64,000 bases of DNA, from assembly GCA_017539645.1 (NCBI GenBank), contig JAFYCM010000042.1, positions 29,159-93,158 of the forward strand, written 5' to 3'. A program made the translations under genes and the position numbers. This document shows, one piece after another, positions 26,612 through 36,097 of this stretch. The stretch comes from Bacteroidales bacterium. Lineage in GTDB: Bacteria; Bacteroidota; Bacteroidia; Bacteroidales; Marinilabiliaceae. The notes under the pieces are model-generated. The model was given only the letters and a program-made list of their open reading frames with translations. It did not search any database and was not told where the DNA came from. Positions within the stretch are counted from its first letter, which is position 1, and every line of letters begins with the position of its first letter.

Positions 26612-28051
26612 ATGGTAATATACGTATTGAGTTTGTTGCTACTTGGCGAAGGCGCATTTATGCTGCTTCCAGCCTTAGTCTCAGCCATTTACGGAGATGG
26701 CGACGCAACAAGTTTTCTCTTGAGCGCACTGATTTGCAGCGTACTGGGAGGCGTAGGAGCATTACTGACGCGCAAAAATCGTTTCCACATGACCAAGAAA
26801 GAGAGCTACATAATAGTGGCTTTCACGTGGATTGTGTTCTCCATTTTTGGCATGTTGCCATACCTATTCAGCGGTTTCATGCCTTCGACAATTGACGCCT
26901 TTTTTGAGACCGTTTCGGGCTTCACCACCACGGGCGCGACACTCATAGCCGACATCGAGAGTTCGTCGCACGGCGTGCTGCTGTGGCGTAGTCTATCGCA
27001 GTGGATTGGCGGTATGGGTATCATCACACTATCAATGGTGCTTCTGCCGACACTCGAACTTGGCGGCATGAACCTCTTCTCCGCCGAAGCAACGCTCACC
27101 CGCGCCGACAAGATGAAAGCCAAAATCACCGAGATGGCGCGCTACACTTGGTGTTTCTACATTGTACTTACTGCGCTCAATGCCGTTCTACTCGCCTTGG
27201 GTGGCATGTCTGCGTTCGACTCCATCTGCCACGCGCTTTCTACACTATCCACAGGCGGTTTCTCTACGCGTAGCCTAAGTATGGGTGCATTCGAAAGCAC
27301 TTATTTTGAGTACGTTACAATAGTATTTATGTACTTAGGCGGCATAAACTTCACGCTTTATTATGTGATGCTTATTGGCAAATTCTCGCGCATAGCTGCC
27401 GACGACGAGCTAAAATACTACACAATGACCGTTGTTTGCGCTTCGCTCGTAATAGCGCTATCACTTTATCTGACAGGAACTTACGACACAATAGAAAATT
27501 CGCTTCGCAAAGCCTTTTTCCACGTAATAGCCGTAACGACAAGTTCTGGTTTCACCACGGCCGACTACACACTTTGGCCTTCGTCCACCATAACTATTTT
27601 GGCAATACTTATGCTTCTCGGCACATGTACAGGTTCAACGAGTGGTGGTTTGAAGTTTATGCGACTAACCATAGTTATGCGCAACGTGCTAAATGAGTTC
27701 CGCCGCGCCATTCACCCAACAGCCATTGTACCAGTAAAATACAACGGGCACAGCATCTCAAGCACCGACGTTTCGAGTGTACTGTCGTTCGTCACGCTAT
27801 ACATAACAGTATTCACAGCCGGAATGGTGGCCATATCGCTCTTTGGATTCACGCTTGAAGACTCTTACGGATTGGCAGCCAGCAGTTTAGGCAACGTAGG
27901 TATAGCTATCGGGCACTTCGGTCCATTGGCATCGCTCGCTTCACTACCCGACACCGTGAAACTGATAATGACAGCGCTAATGATTATGGGTCGTTTGGAA
28001 CTCTACACGTTCCTAATAGTACTTACGCCTTCGTTTTGGAAAGAGAGATGA
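26612..28051 (+). CDS. trkH: TrkH-family potassium uptake protein
   Basis: About 479 residues with ten or more membrane helices in four M1-P-M2 repeats. The four pore loops are visible: SGFTTTGATLI, STGGFSTRSLS, SSGFTTADYTL and NVGIAIGHFG; the central Gly of each lines the K+ filter. Start at 26612 is chosen for position and promoter; a TTG at 26591 lies inside the -7 box. TrkH normally works with a cytoplasmic TrkA gating subunit, not in this window. Its stop overlaps the next gene. Confidence 0.9.
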   Translation: MVIYVLSLLLLGEGAFMLLPALVSAIYGDGDATSFLLSALICSVLGGVGALLTRKNRFHMTKKESYIIVAFTWIVFSIFGMLPYLFSGFMPSTIDAFFETVSGFTTTGATLIADIESSSHGVLLWRSLSQWIGGMGIITLSMVLLPTLELGGMNLFSAEATLTRADKMKAKITEMARYTWCFYIVLTALNAVLLALGGMSAFDSICHALSTLSTGGFSTRSLSMGAFESTYFEYVTIVFMYLGGINFTLYYVMLIGKFSRIAADDELKYYTMTVVCASLVIALSLYLTGTYDTIENSLRKAFFHVIAVTTSSGFTTADYTLWPSSTITILAILMLLGTCTGSTSGGLKFMRLTIVMRNVLNEFRRAIHPTAIVPVKYNGHSISSTDVSSVLSFVTLYITVFTAGMVAISLFGFTLEDSYGLAASSLGNVGIAIGHFGPLASLASLPDTVKLIMTALMIMGRLELYTFLIVLTPSFWKER

Positions 28052-29019
28052 AACGTTTGCAACAAATTTCGGCGTGGCTAAGTCGCTATACGTCACTATT
28101 TATAATACTTATAGCCATACTTACACTCCTTGTGCCCGAAATTTTCGCGTGGGTGAGGGGCTACACACAAGTCAGCATTTTAGGCTTCATAATGCTCACA
28201 ATGGGACTCACGCTCACCGCCGACGACCTGAAAATATTGGTTTCGCGCCCATTCGACATTTTGCTTGGCACGCTTTCGCAATTCACCATCATGCCGCTCG
28301 TTGCCTACACGCTGACGCGCATCTTCAACCTCGACGCATCGCTATCCATAGGTATAATATTGGTCGGTTGCTGTCCGGGCGGCGTGTCGTCGAACATCAT
28401 GAGTTTTCTCTGTAAAGGCGATGTGGCCTTCTCGGTAGGCATGACAACCGTCTCGACGCTCTTCGCGCCTTTCGTAACGCCGCTACTCGTACTTATGCTT
28501 GCCGACAAAAGTGTCGACGTCGACGCTGTGGGCATGTTCATCAACATACTTATAGTCACCATAATACCAGTATTGATAGGTTTTGCGCTAAACATGAAGT
28601 TTGGTAAAACAGCTCAGTTTCAGCAAGTTCGCAGCATCATGCCGGGCTTCTCGGTGATTGGTTTGGCATGTATAGTTGGCGGCGTAATTTCGAGCGTACA
28701 TAGTTCACTGATTGAGAATGGATTAGCACTATTTATACTTACGTTCGCCGTAGTATTTTGCCACAATACTATTGGTTATGCGCTTGGCTACGTGGTGGCG
28801 CATGTGGCTAAGTTCAATAAAGCCAAAAGTCGCACGTTGTCTATAGAGATAGGTATGCAGAACGCAGGTTTGGCAACGTCGCTGGCAGCTACGTTTTTTA
28901 TGGCTACTAATCCGCTTTCCATTGTGCCGTGCGCTATCTCGTGTGCTTGGCATTCCATTTCGGGCACTATCTTAGCAGGACTTTTCAACCGCTGGGAAGA
29001 GCATAAAAATCAGCATTAA
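28036..29019 (+). CDS. Bile acid:sodium symporter (BASS) family transporter
   Basis: A 327-residue protein with about nine to ten helices. The BASS pattern is clear: LGFIMLTMGLTLTADDL near 50-66, VGCCPGGVSSNIMSFLCKGDVAFSVGMTTVST (the crossing region with the Na+ site) near 110-141, and IEIGMQNAGLATSLAATFF near 272-290. Bacterial members carry pantoate, keto acids or bile acids with Na+; the substrate here is unknown. It overlaps trkH by 16 bp. Confidence 0.88.
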   Translation: MEREMKRLQQISAWLSRYTSLFIILIAILTLLVPEIFAWVRGYTQVSILGFIMLTMGLTLTADDLKILVSRPFDILLGTLSQFTIMPLVAYTLTRIFNLDASLSIGIILVGCCPGGVSSNIMSFLCKGDVAFSVGMTTVSTLFAPFVTPLLVLMLADKSVDVDAVGMFINILIVTIIPVLIGFALNMKFGKTAQFQQVRSIMPGFSVIGLACIVGGVISSVHSSLIENGLALFILTFAVVFCHNTIGYALGYVVAHVAKFNKAKSRTLSIEIGMQNAGLATSLAATFFMATNPLSIVPCAISCAWHSISGTILAGLFNRWEEHKNQH

Positions 29020-29020
29020 T

Positions 29021-29233
29021 ATGGACGAAAAAATTCTCTACGAGCTTGCCAACATGAAAATGCCGTTCGGACGTTACAAAGGCGTTGTGCTCTACAAATT
29101 ACCCGAGACGTACGTGCTGTGGTTCAAGCAAAAAGGCTTTCCTGCTGGGCGTTTGGGTGTGCTGCTTGCAACGCTCTACGAGATAAAACTCAATGGTTTG
29201 GAATATTTACTGAAACCCTTTGAACAACAATAA
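29021..29233 (+). CDS. DUF3820 small protein
   Basis: A 70-residue protein with the DUF3820 pattern MPFGRYKGVVLYKLPETYVLWF...FPAGRLGVLLATLYEIKLNGL. It begins two bases after the BASS stop, so it is in the same operon. The family is of unknown function and is sometimes fused to or placed with exonuclease genes. Confidence 0.85.
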   Translation: MDEKILYELANMKMPFGRYKGVVLYKLPETYVLWFKQKGFPAGRLGVLLATLYEIKLNGLEYLLKPFEQQ

Positions 29234-29262
29234 TTCATACTTATTCAAAAATTGACATTCGC

Positions 29263-30657
29263 ATGAACAAACTCAAACACAGCGCTTTAGCAGCAATGCT
29301 GATTATTGGCACAGCAGCCGCAAGCGCACAATCACTTACAACGGATTTTACAGACAAGCTCCGCGCCGAATACAAAGAGACGCCAGCCGAACGCGCCATT
29401 CGCAACGCTATTGGCAGCAACGAGATAAAAAAACTTGCTGTAAATCAAGAAAACAACAAACCCGTCGATGACCACTTCAGCGTGGAAGTAAAGACGAAAG
29501 GTATCACCGACCAAAATAGCTCAGGTCGTTGCTGGCTATTCACTGGTCTTAACGTACTAAGAGCTAAGGCGATAGACAAATTCGACCTCGGTTCGTTCCA
29601 ATTCTCGCAGTCGTACGTATTCTTCTACGACCAATTCGAGAAGTCGAATCTCTTCCTTCAAGCCATCATCGACACGCGCAAATTACCTATTGACGACCGC
29701 AAAGTTGACTGGCTCTTCAGCAATCCGCTAAGCGATGGCGGCACGTTCGCTGGCGTTGCCGACCTCGTAACTAAGTATGGTCTTGTGCCATCTTCGGTGA
29801 TGCCCGAATCGCACTCGGCAAACAACACAAGCCGCATGGCTGCTCTTATCAAAGAGAAACTACGCGAACAAGGTATCGAACTCCGCGAAGCAGCAGAGAA
29901 GGGCGCTAACGAGAAATCACTCATAGCTAAGAAAGAGCAAATGCTCGGCGTAATATACAAAATGCTGGTAATCAACCTTGGTATGCCTCCAAAAGAGTTC
30001 TCTTGGGCACAGTACAACTCGAAGGGCGAACTCGTATCGAACGAAACTTACACGCCGCTCTCTTTCGCTAAAAAATATGCCGACAATCCTATTCTCACCG
30101 ATTTCGTGATGCTTATGAACGACCCTGCTCGCGAATACTATAAGGTGTACGAAATTGAGTACGACCGCCATACATACGATGGCCACAACTGGGTGTACGT
30201 AAACTTGCCTATCGAGGATATTAAGCCTATTGCCATTGCATCGCTCAAAGATTCTACGGCTATGTATTTCTCGTGCGACGTATCTAAGCAGCTCGACTCA
30301 AATCGCGGTTTGCTCGACCTCAATAACTACGATTACGCATCGCTTATGGGTACAACGTTCAATATGAACAAACGCCAACGCGTACTGACACATCAGAGCG
30401 GTTCGTCGCACGCCATGACGCTCGAAGCTGTTGACCTCGACAAAGATGGCAAGCCAACAAAATGGAAAGTAGAAAACAGCTGGGGCGCAACAAGCGGCCA
30501 CAATGGCTTCCTCATCATGACTGACGAGTGGTTCAACGAGTACATGTTCCGCCTCGTGGTAGAAAAGAAATACGTATCGGAGAAAATCATCAATCTCTTG
30601 AAGCAAAAGCCAATCCAACTCCCCGCTTGGGACCCAATGTTCGCACCGGAGATGTAA
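29263..30657 (+). CDS. pepC: Exported aminopeptidase C (bleomycin hydrolase family)
   Basis: A 464-residue papain-fold C1 peptidase that removes N-terminal residues from peptides. Catalytic Cys90 is in NSSGRCWLF, His in SSHAMTLEAV (about 386), and Asn in VENSWGA (about 408). The C-terminal tail that limits it to aminopeptidase action is present. Unlike the cytoplasmic PepC of Gram-positives, it has a signal peptide (residues 1-23, ending ASAQS), as Bacteroidales members often do, so it acts in the periplasm or outside. Confidence 0.92.
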   Translation: MNKLKHSALAAMLIIGTAAASAQSLTTDFTDKLRAEYKETPAERAIRNAIGSNEIKKLAVNQENNKPVDDHFSVEVKTKGITDQNSSGRCWLFTGLNVLRAKAIDKFDLGSFQFSQSYVFFYDQFEKSNLFLQAIIDTRKLPIDDRKVDWLFSNPLSDGGTFAGVADLVTKYGLVPSSVMPESHSANNTSRMAALIKEKLREQGIELREAAEKGANEKSLIAKKEQMLGVIYKMLVINLGMPPKEFSWAQYNSKGELVSNETYTPLSFAKKYADNPILTDFVMLMNDPAREYYKVYEIEYDRHTYDGHNWVYVNLPIEDIKPIAIASLKDSTAMYFSCDVSKQLDSNRGLLDLNNYDYASLMGTTFNMNKRQRVLTHQSGSSHAMTLEAVDLDKDGKPTKWKVENSWGATSGHNGFLIMTDEWFNEYMFRLVVEKKYVSEKIINLLKQKPIQLPAWDPMFAPEM

Positions 30658-30680
30658 GGTTTATGTATTTGCAAAATATT

Positions 30681-30714
30681 ATGAGACGCCACGTTGTGAC
30701 GTCTCATTTTTATT
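30681..30714 (+). terminator. Terminator after pepC
   Basis: ATGAGACG (30681-30688) pairs with CGTCTCAT (30700-30707), then a T-rich tail. Confidence 0.8.
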
Positions 30715-30737
30715 TATAACCACTTTCAATTAGGTCT

Positions 30738-30774
30738 GAAAATAAAAGAAGAGGTTGCCAAACCGGACAACCTC
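30738..30774 (-). terminator. Terminator of the YD-repeat-like gene
   Basis: Read leftward, GAGGTTG pairs with CAACCTC, followed by TTCTTTTATTTT. Confidence 0.75.
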
Positions 30775-30805
30775 CTCACATATGATAAAAAGCACAAATC
30801 GATTT

Positions 30806-31603
30806 CTAATTATAAGAATACTCGTACCTATCGGAATCGATCCACGAAGAGGTCAACTCATCGTATTTATAGGCCGAATATGAAGTGCGATTGCCATCTT
30901 CGCCATAGGTACATACATACTTATTTGAACCTACCCACGAAGAATTTCCCTCATCATATTTATACGATACAAACGATGTGCGATTACCCGATTCGTCGTA
31001 GGTGTACTCCTCTTTGCTCGAATTAACCCACGCATTCGCCATTGGATTGTATTTATATGATGCATACATCGTGCGATTGCCGGCAGCATCGTACGTAAAC
31101 TCGCCGCGACTCGAATAGACCCACGATGACGTATTTACGCTATAGCAGCAATACACATACGTTGTGCGGTTGCCCAGCTCGTTGTAGGTAAACTCTTGCT
31201 TGTTGTATCCTACCCACTTCGAGTTGTTGTAATCGTAGTTATACATCACCTCTGACGTGCGATTACCATTTGCATCGTAGGTATAGCACTCCTTGCTCAC
31301 ATAGTACCACGAAGCACTTTCGGGAATATATCCATACTTGATTTTTGAGGTGATATTGCCAGCATCGTCAAATACATACTCCTCTTTGCTCGAATATGTA
31401 CCTTGCTGTTTTTCCGAATCGTATTTATACGAAACGGTTGAGGTAGTGTGTCCTTCATCTCCTACTGTGTGGTTTTTCTTGAAAAATGGTATCGCAACAA
31501 CCGACACCAACAATACAAGAATTACTAAGCGTGCGTTGAAGGTCAACTTATTACAACCTCCCTTCCCCCAACGAGAGGTTTCTTTGTTCCAATGTGTTAA
31601 CAT
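30806..31603 (-). CDS. Membrane-anchored repeat protein (YD/RHS-like repeats)
   Basis: A 265-residue protein: a short basic N-terminus, one membrane helix (LVILVLLVSVVAIPFF, about 27-42), then six to seven tandem repeats of about 27 residues with the consensus W-V-x-S-x-x-E-x-TYDE-x-GNRTS-x-x-x-YKYD. The DxxGNRT core resembles YD repeats of RHS proteins and DUF3836-type Bacteroidetes repeats. It is probably an extracytoplasmic beta-structure for binding. No enzyme motif. It ends inside a repeat (YEYSYN), so the last unit may be cut short. Confidence 0.65.
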   Translation of the reverse strand: MLTHWNKETSRWGKGGCNKLTFNARLVILVLLVSVVAIPFFKKNHTVGDEGHTTSTVSYKYDSEKQQGTYSSKEEYVFDDAGNITSKIKYGYIPESASWYYVSKECYTYDANGNRTSEVMYNYDYNNSKWVGYNKQEFTYNELGNRTTYVYCCYSVNTSSWVYSSRGEFTYDAAGNRTMYASYKYNPMANAWVNSSKEEYTYDESGNRTSFVSYKYDEGNSSWVGSNKYVCTYGEDGNRTSYSAYKYDELTSSWIDSDRYEYSYN

Positions 31604-31729
31604 TTGTTCGTTGATAATTGATAAGTTTGCGCGAATATAAACATATTTTTTTATTCTCCAAGAGTATTTATACGAACATTAACATACATCATTATTCAAA
31701 CAAACGATACTCTTTTAGAGTATATATAC

Positions 31730-31761
31730 AAAAAAAGGGCGGTCACTAATGACCACCCTTT
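31730..31761 (-). terminator. Terminator of the GH3 gene
   Basis: Read leftward, AAAGGGTGGTCA pairs with TGACCGCCCTTT (one mismatch pair), then a T-run. Confidence 0.8.
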
Positions 31762-31805
31762 AGCTTAGGCTAACATGGTATGACAACCAAGCATATTCTC
31801 AATAA

Positions 31806-34424
31806 TTATAAAATGACGTCAACTTCCACGCTTTTCAGCGTCTTTGCATCCGACGACGCGCCATAATAGATAGTGTATTTACCTGGTTTAGCCACAAGTT
31901 CACCCGATTCTGCATCGAAGGTTTGGAATGTTTCCTGCGTAAGTTCGAAGGTTACATTTTCGGTTGCTCCAGCCTTAATATTTACGCGGCGGAAATCGCG
32001 CAATGTCAAGCGCGGACCTTCGGAGTCGTCATTTCGGCGTATGTACACTTGAACAACCTCATCGCCATCGAGTTTCCCGATGTTTTTCACGGGAATAGTT
32101 ATGGTAGCTTTCGTGCTTATATTCAACATATTAGCATTCTGATTTAGAGAAGCTTTGCTATATTCAAATTGCGTATAGCTCAAGCCATAGCCGAAGCAGA
32201 AGAGCGGTTCACCCTGCATATAACGATAGGTATGATTCTTCATATTATAATCGTCGAATGCAGGCAACTGAGCCGCTGATTTATAGAACGTTACTGGCAA
32301 ACGACCGGCAGGATTGTACTTACCGAAAAGCACATCGGCAACGGCATTTCCGGCCTGCTGACCGCCATACCACGCTTGAAGAATGGCATCGCACGAAGCA
32401 ACCTCAGGCACAAGACCAACAGCCGAACCAGACATATTCACAAAAATCACCTTGTGACCAGCATCGTGCAGCGCTTTCAATGTACGACGTTGAACTGCTG
32501 GAAGCTCAATATCTGTGCGGTCGCCACCACTAAAACCGGCGTAATTTACCTTCATCTCCTCGCCTTCGAGCATTGGCGAAATACCACCTACGTAGATAAC
32601 ATAGTCGGCATCTTTCACCTCCGAAACAATCTCTGGAATAGAGGTCGGCGAAAGCACACCAAAGTTGAAATTAAGCTGCGCATCATCTTGACTATAAGCA
32701 AAATAGAGACGAATATTGTAAGTCTTACCAGCTTCGAATTTCTTCTGCGCAGTATGCTTCTGCGCGCCATGCCAAGTCTGGAATTTCGCTATAGTATCAT
32801 TATCGACAACCAAAATACCTTTGCCACACACATACATATCGAACGTAACAGTCTCATTTTTAGTCGATTTATATTTAGCCGTATATACTGCTGAAAAATT
32901 CTTCAGCGGCACATTGGGCGCAAAAACGGTAGCACCGGAAGTGCAGAAGTTGAAGGGCGTTGGCAAATTTTGTTTAGCGATAGGCTCGCCAGCGAACTTA
33001 GTGCCATTGTAATATACAGCACTAAAACCCTGTCCATCATCACTCTTGCACTCACCATAACGACTAATGAAATTGACCGAATCGACCCAATGCGAACAAG
33101 CGTTGTAGATAATCTTATCCGTTGGGCGGAGAATATTCTTTATAGCGCTGAGCACAGTAGACGAGCGTCGCGGCGTACCATTGTAATTACCAAGAATAGA
33201 GAGCGAATCGTTGGCATTTGGGCCGAGAACAGCCACCGTCACTGGGCGATTGGGCAATTGGATAGGCAGCGAACCTTTGTTTTGCAAAAGCGTCATTGAT
33301 TGGAGTGCAAGTTTACGCGCCAAAGCATCTGATGCTTCTGTTGCCAAATCGGCTTCCGAGACATTCGCCCAAGGGACAATCTCGTCTGAATCCATCTCGC
33401 CAAGGCGGAAACGCGCAATAAGTATGCGACGAACCGATTTATCTATATCAGTCTCAGCGAGATAATCATTTTTTACTGCATCGACCAAGGCGGTGTATGA
33501 ACTACCGCAATTTATGTCTGTTCCAGCTACTACGGCCGCCGCCGATGCTGCCTGCGGATTCTCGTGAGTGGCATGTCCACGAGGTTCTGGAGTGAAGAAG
33601 TCTCGAATGGCGCCACAGTCGCTCACAACCAAGCCGTTGAAGCCCCATTCGTTGCGGAGTTTTTGCGTAAGTAGCGTCTTGCTGCCGCAGCAAGGTTCGC
33701 CTTCAAATCTATTATAAGCACACATAACTTCCTGAACATCAGTCTTACAGATCGCATTTTTGAATGCATATAAATATGTCTCAGCCAAGTCGCGAGCCGA
33801 AATGTTGCGCGCATCGAAATTGTGGCGCGTCGATTCGGGTCCGCTGTGCACGGCATAATGCTTGAGGCACGCGTGGAGTTTGTCGTAGCCATTTTGCGGT
33901 TTATCCTGCAAACCATTAACCACAGCCACACCCATACGCATAGTTAGATATGGGTCTTCGCCATAGGTTTCCTGACCTCTTCCCCATCGCGGGTCGCGGA
34001 AGATATTTATGTTGGGCGTCCATACGGTCAAACCGTGGTAACGTGTGATAGGCAAACCAGCACGACGCATGGTGTGAAACTTAATACGTTGTTCGGTAGA
34101 TGCCACGCCAAACGCCTGACGCACATCTGTATCGGAGAATGTAGCCGCCATACCTATAGCTTGCGGAAACACCGTAGCCAAGCCAGCACGCGCACAACCG
34201 TGAAGGCTCTCGTTCCACCACTGATAACCCGCAATGTCGAGGCGAGGAATGGCCCCCGACACATCGAGCATGAGAGAAGTCTTCTCTTCGAGCGTGAGGC
34301 GACTCAATAAATCGTCGGCACGCTGTTCGGGCGTAAGTTTCGGATTTTTGTAGGGCGGTTCAGCATTTTGCGCCACTACCGTCGTAGCCACAAACAAGGC
34401 TACCAAAAGTGTTTTCGTTCTCAT
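31806..34424 (-). CDS. Secreted GH3 beta-glycosidase with PA14 insert
   Basis: About 872 residues from the ATG at 34424, chosen for its signal peptide (MRTKTLLVALFVATTVVAQ). Domain order: GH3 N-domain (about 20-350) with WWNESLHG, KHYAVHSGPESTRH and the nucleophile Asp in VVSDCGAI; GH3 C-domain; an inserted PA14-like beta domain (about 460-600, starting FSAVYYNG) and a C-terminal fibronectin-type III-like domain. This layout fits xylan 1,4-beta-xylosidases and beta-glucosidases; WNESLHG favours xylosidase/glucosidase. Acts outside the cytoplasm in plant-glycan breakdown. Confidence 0.9.
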   Translation of the reverse strand: MRTKTLLVALFVATTVVAQNAEPPYKNPKLTPEQRADDLLSRLTLEEKTSLMLDVSGAIPRLDIAGYQWWNESLHGCARAGLATVFPQAIGMAATFSDTDVRQAFGVASTEQRIKFHTMRRAGLPITRYHGLTVWTPNINIFRDPRWGRGQETYGEDPYLTMRMGVAVVNGLQDKPQNGYDKLHACLKHYAVHSGPESTRHNFDARNISARDLAETYLYAFKNAICKTDVQEVMCAYNRFEGEPCCGSKTLLTQKLRNEWGFNGLVVSDCGAIRDFFTPEPRGHATHENPQAASAAAVVAGTDINCGSSYTALVDAVKNDYLAETDIDKSVRRILIARFRLGEMDSDEIVPWANVSEADLATEASDALARKLALQSMTLLQNKGSLPIQLPNRPVTVAVLGPNANDSLSILGNYNGTPRRSSTVLSAIKNILRPTDKIIYNACSHWVDSVNFISRYGECKSDDGQGFSAVYYNGTKFAGEPIAKQNLPTPFNFCTSGATVFAPNVPLKNFSAVYTAKYKSTKNETVTFDMYVCGKGILVVDNDTIAKFQTWHGAQKHTAQKKFEAGKTYNIRLYFAYSQDDAQLNFNFGVLSPTSIPEIVSEVKDADYVIYVGGISPMLEGEEMKVNYAGFSGGDRTDIELPAVQRRTLKALHDAGHKVIFVNMSGSAVGLVPEVASCDAILQAWYGGQQAGNAVADVLFGKYNPAGRLPVTFYKSAAQLPAFDDYNMKNHTYRYMQGEPLFCFGYGLSYTQFEYSKASLNQNANMLNISTKATITIPVKNIGKLDGDEVVQVYIRRNDDSEGPRLTLRDFRRVNIKAGATENVTFELTQETFQTFDAESGELVAKPGKYTIYYGASSDAKTLKSVEVDVIL

Positions 34425-34441
34425 AATTATTATCGGTAGCA

Positions 34442-34486
34442 TAAAAATACGCCACATCGCTACCGTTGAAAGCGACATGGCGTATT
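34442..34486 (-). terminator. Terminator of nhaD
   Basis: Read leftward, AATACGCCA pairs with TGGCGTATT, and inner CGCT/AGCG pairs extend it; five T follow. Confidence 0.75.
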
Positions 34487-34514
34487 CATAACATATTTAT
34501 AAATCAAACATTGA

Positions 34515-35951
34515 TCACTGAAACATTGGCAGAATAACCAATTCTTGCAATACGAAATAGAGAGCGCCCACCAAGTAACCAATGAGTGCAAGCCAAGATA
34601 TTTTACGTATGTACCAGAAGAAGTCGACCTTCTCCAAGCCCATAACTACAACGCCTGCAGCCGAGCCAATGATAAGCATTGAGCCACCTACACCAGCGCA
34701 GTAGGCAAGAAAGAGCCAGAATGGGCTGTCGGGCGTATATACACCATCGTACATACCCATAGCGCCTGCTACAAGCGGCACATTGTCGACTATCGACGAT
34801 AGCATACCTATGATGACGTTGATGATATAGATATTACCTATCGACTCGTCCAAGAATACCGAAAGTTGGTGCAAAATGCCTGCGCACTGCAATGCAGCTA
34901 CCGCCATCAATATGCCAAGGAAGAACATGATTGTAGACAAATCGATGCGGCTCAACACATTGTTGATACGTCCTTGAAGATTGGTAGGCACGGTATGTTT
35001 GCGCAGATACATAATATCAGTATAGGTCCACAAAACGCCTACACCGAGCAAAATGCCAATAAACGGCGGCAAGTGCGTGATTGACTTGAAGATAGGCACA
35101 AAAATCAGCGAACCAACGCCCATGAAGAATATCATGTTGCGCTCTTTTACGTTGACGTAATTTGCCGTCTTATCCGAACTGCCATCGGCTACATCGGTGC
35201 AAGGAGCAACTTCGCCTTTGAGCATGAAACTAATGATGATGAGCGGCACTACAACCGATAGTAGTGACGGAATAATTATGCTTGGTATTACACAACCAGT
35301 GGTGATGTTGCCACGCACCCAAAGCATGATGGTAGTTACATCGCCAATTGGCGAGAATGCGCCACCACTATTTGCAGCCAAAATCACCATACAAGCGAAG
35401 AGCCAACGTTCCTTGCTGTCGCTGATGAGTTTGCGCAGAAGCATTACCATTACTATAGTGGTGGTGAGGTTGTCGAGGATAGCCGAGAGGCAGAAGGTGA
35501 TTGCAGCTATAATCCAAAGGAGTTTTCTTTTTCTCTTAGTGGTTATGTGGTCGGTGATTATAGAGAAGCCTCCGTGCATATCTATGAGCTCCACAATGGT
35601 CATCGCGCCCATAAGAAAGAAGAGCGTCGATGCTGTGTCGCCTAAGTGTTCAATAATTTGGTTGCCCGTCACATACGATATGCAGCGTTCGTGCAAGTCG
35701 GGCAATGTAGGCAGCGTGTGGTTCACAAAGTTGTCCCAGCCCTCCATCGATGGGCTGATGTTGAACGATTTTCCTACAAAATGCTGAAATTCTGGCGACA
35801 GTACCAATATCGACTCGGCATTTATTACATACAATGTCCAAAGCAATACTGCCATTATCAGTGCGGGAGCTGCTTTGTTTACGTGTGTTGTGTGTTCCAA
35901 TGCTATGCACATATAGCCTATAAGGAACAATACAATCATTAATAGAATCAT
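34515..35951 (-). CDS. nhaD: Sodium:proton antiporter NhaD
   Basis: A 478-residue protein with about 12 helices. NhaD features: GAMTIVELIDMHGGF, ILDNLTTTIVMVMLLRKLI (charged residue in a helix) and LAANSGGAFSPIGDVTTIMLW, and in the second half LSSIVDNVPLVAGAMGMY and GVGGSMLIIGSAAGVVVMG. It exports Na+ or Li+ in exchange for H+ at the inner membrane. It stands alone. Upstream (35952-36030) only a short AT-rich gap is seen. Confidence 0.9.
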   Translation of the reverse strand: MILLMIVLFLIGYMCIALEHTTHVNKAAPALIMAVLLWTLYVINAESILVLSPEFQHFVGKSFNISPSMEGWDNFVNHTLPTLPDLHERCISYVTGNQIIEHLGDTASTLFFLMGAMTIVELIDMHGGFSIITDHITTKRKRKLLWIIAAITFCLSAILDNLTTTIVMVMLLRKLISDSKERWLFACMVILAANSGGAFSPIGDVTTIMLWVRGNITTGCVIPSIIIPSLLSVVVPLIIISFMLKGEVAPCTDVADGSSDKTANYVNVKERNMIFFMGVGSLIFVPIFKSITHLPPFIGILLGVGVLWTYTDIMYLRKHTVPTNLQGRINNVLSRIDLSTIMFFLGILMAVAALQCAGILHQLSVFLDESIGNIYIINVIIGMLSSIVDNVPLVAGAMGMYDGVYTPDSPFWLFLAYCAGVGGSMLIIGSAAGVVVMGLEKVDFFWYIRKISWLALIGYLVGALYFVLQELVILPMFQ

Positions 35952-36030
35952 ACTGATAAGTATTTATTAGGATTTAAGTTCTTATAACAAAAATGCATAA
36001 AATAAAGTCATAAGCAAAAGAAAGAGCCCA

Positions 36031-36069
36031 CAAAAAAAGGCCGCTGCGAATTTTCGTTCGCAACAGCCT
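36031..36069 (-). terminator. Terminator of the FadL-like gene
   Basis: Read leftward, TTGCGAA and TTCGCAG arms with AGGC/GCCT ends form a 13-bp stem (36038-36069), followed by seven T. Confidence 0.8.
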
Positions 36070-36097
36070 GATTTCTATACCTTTTTATTTTTATGCT

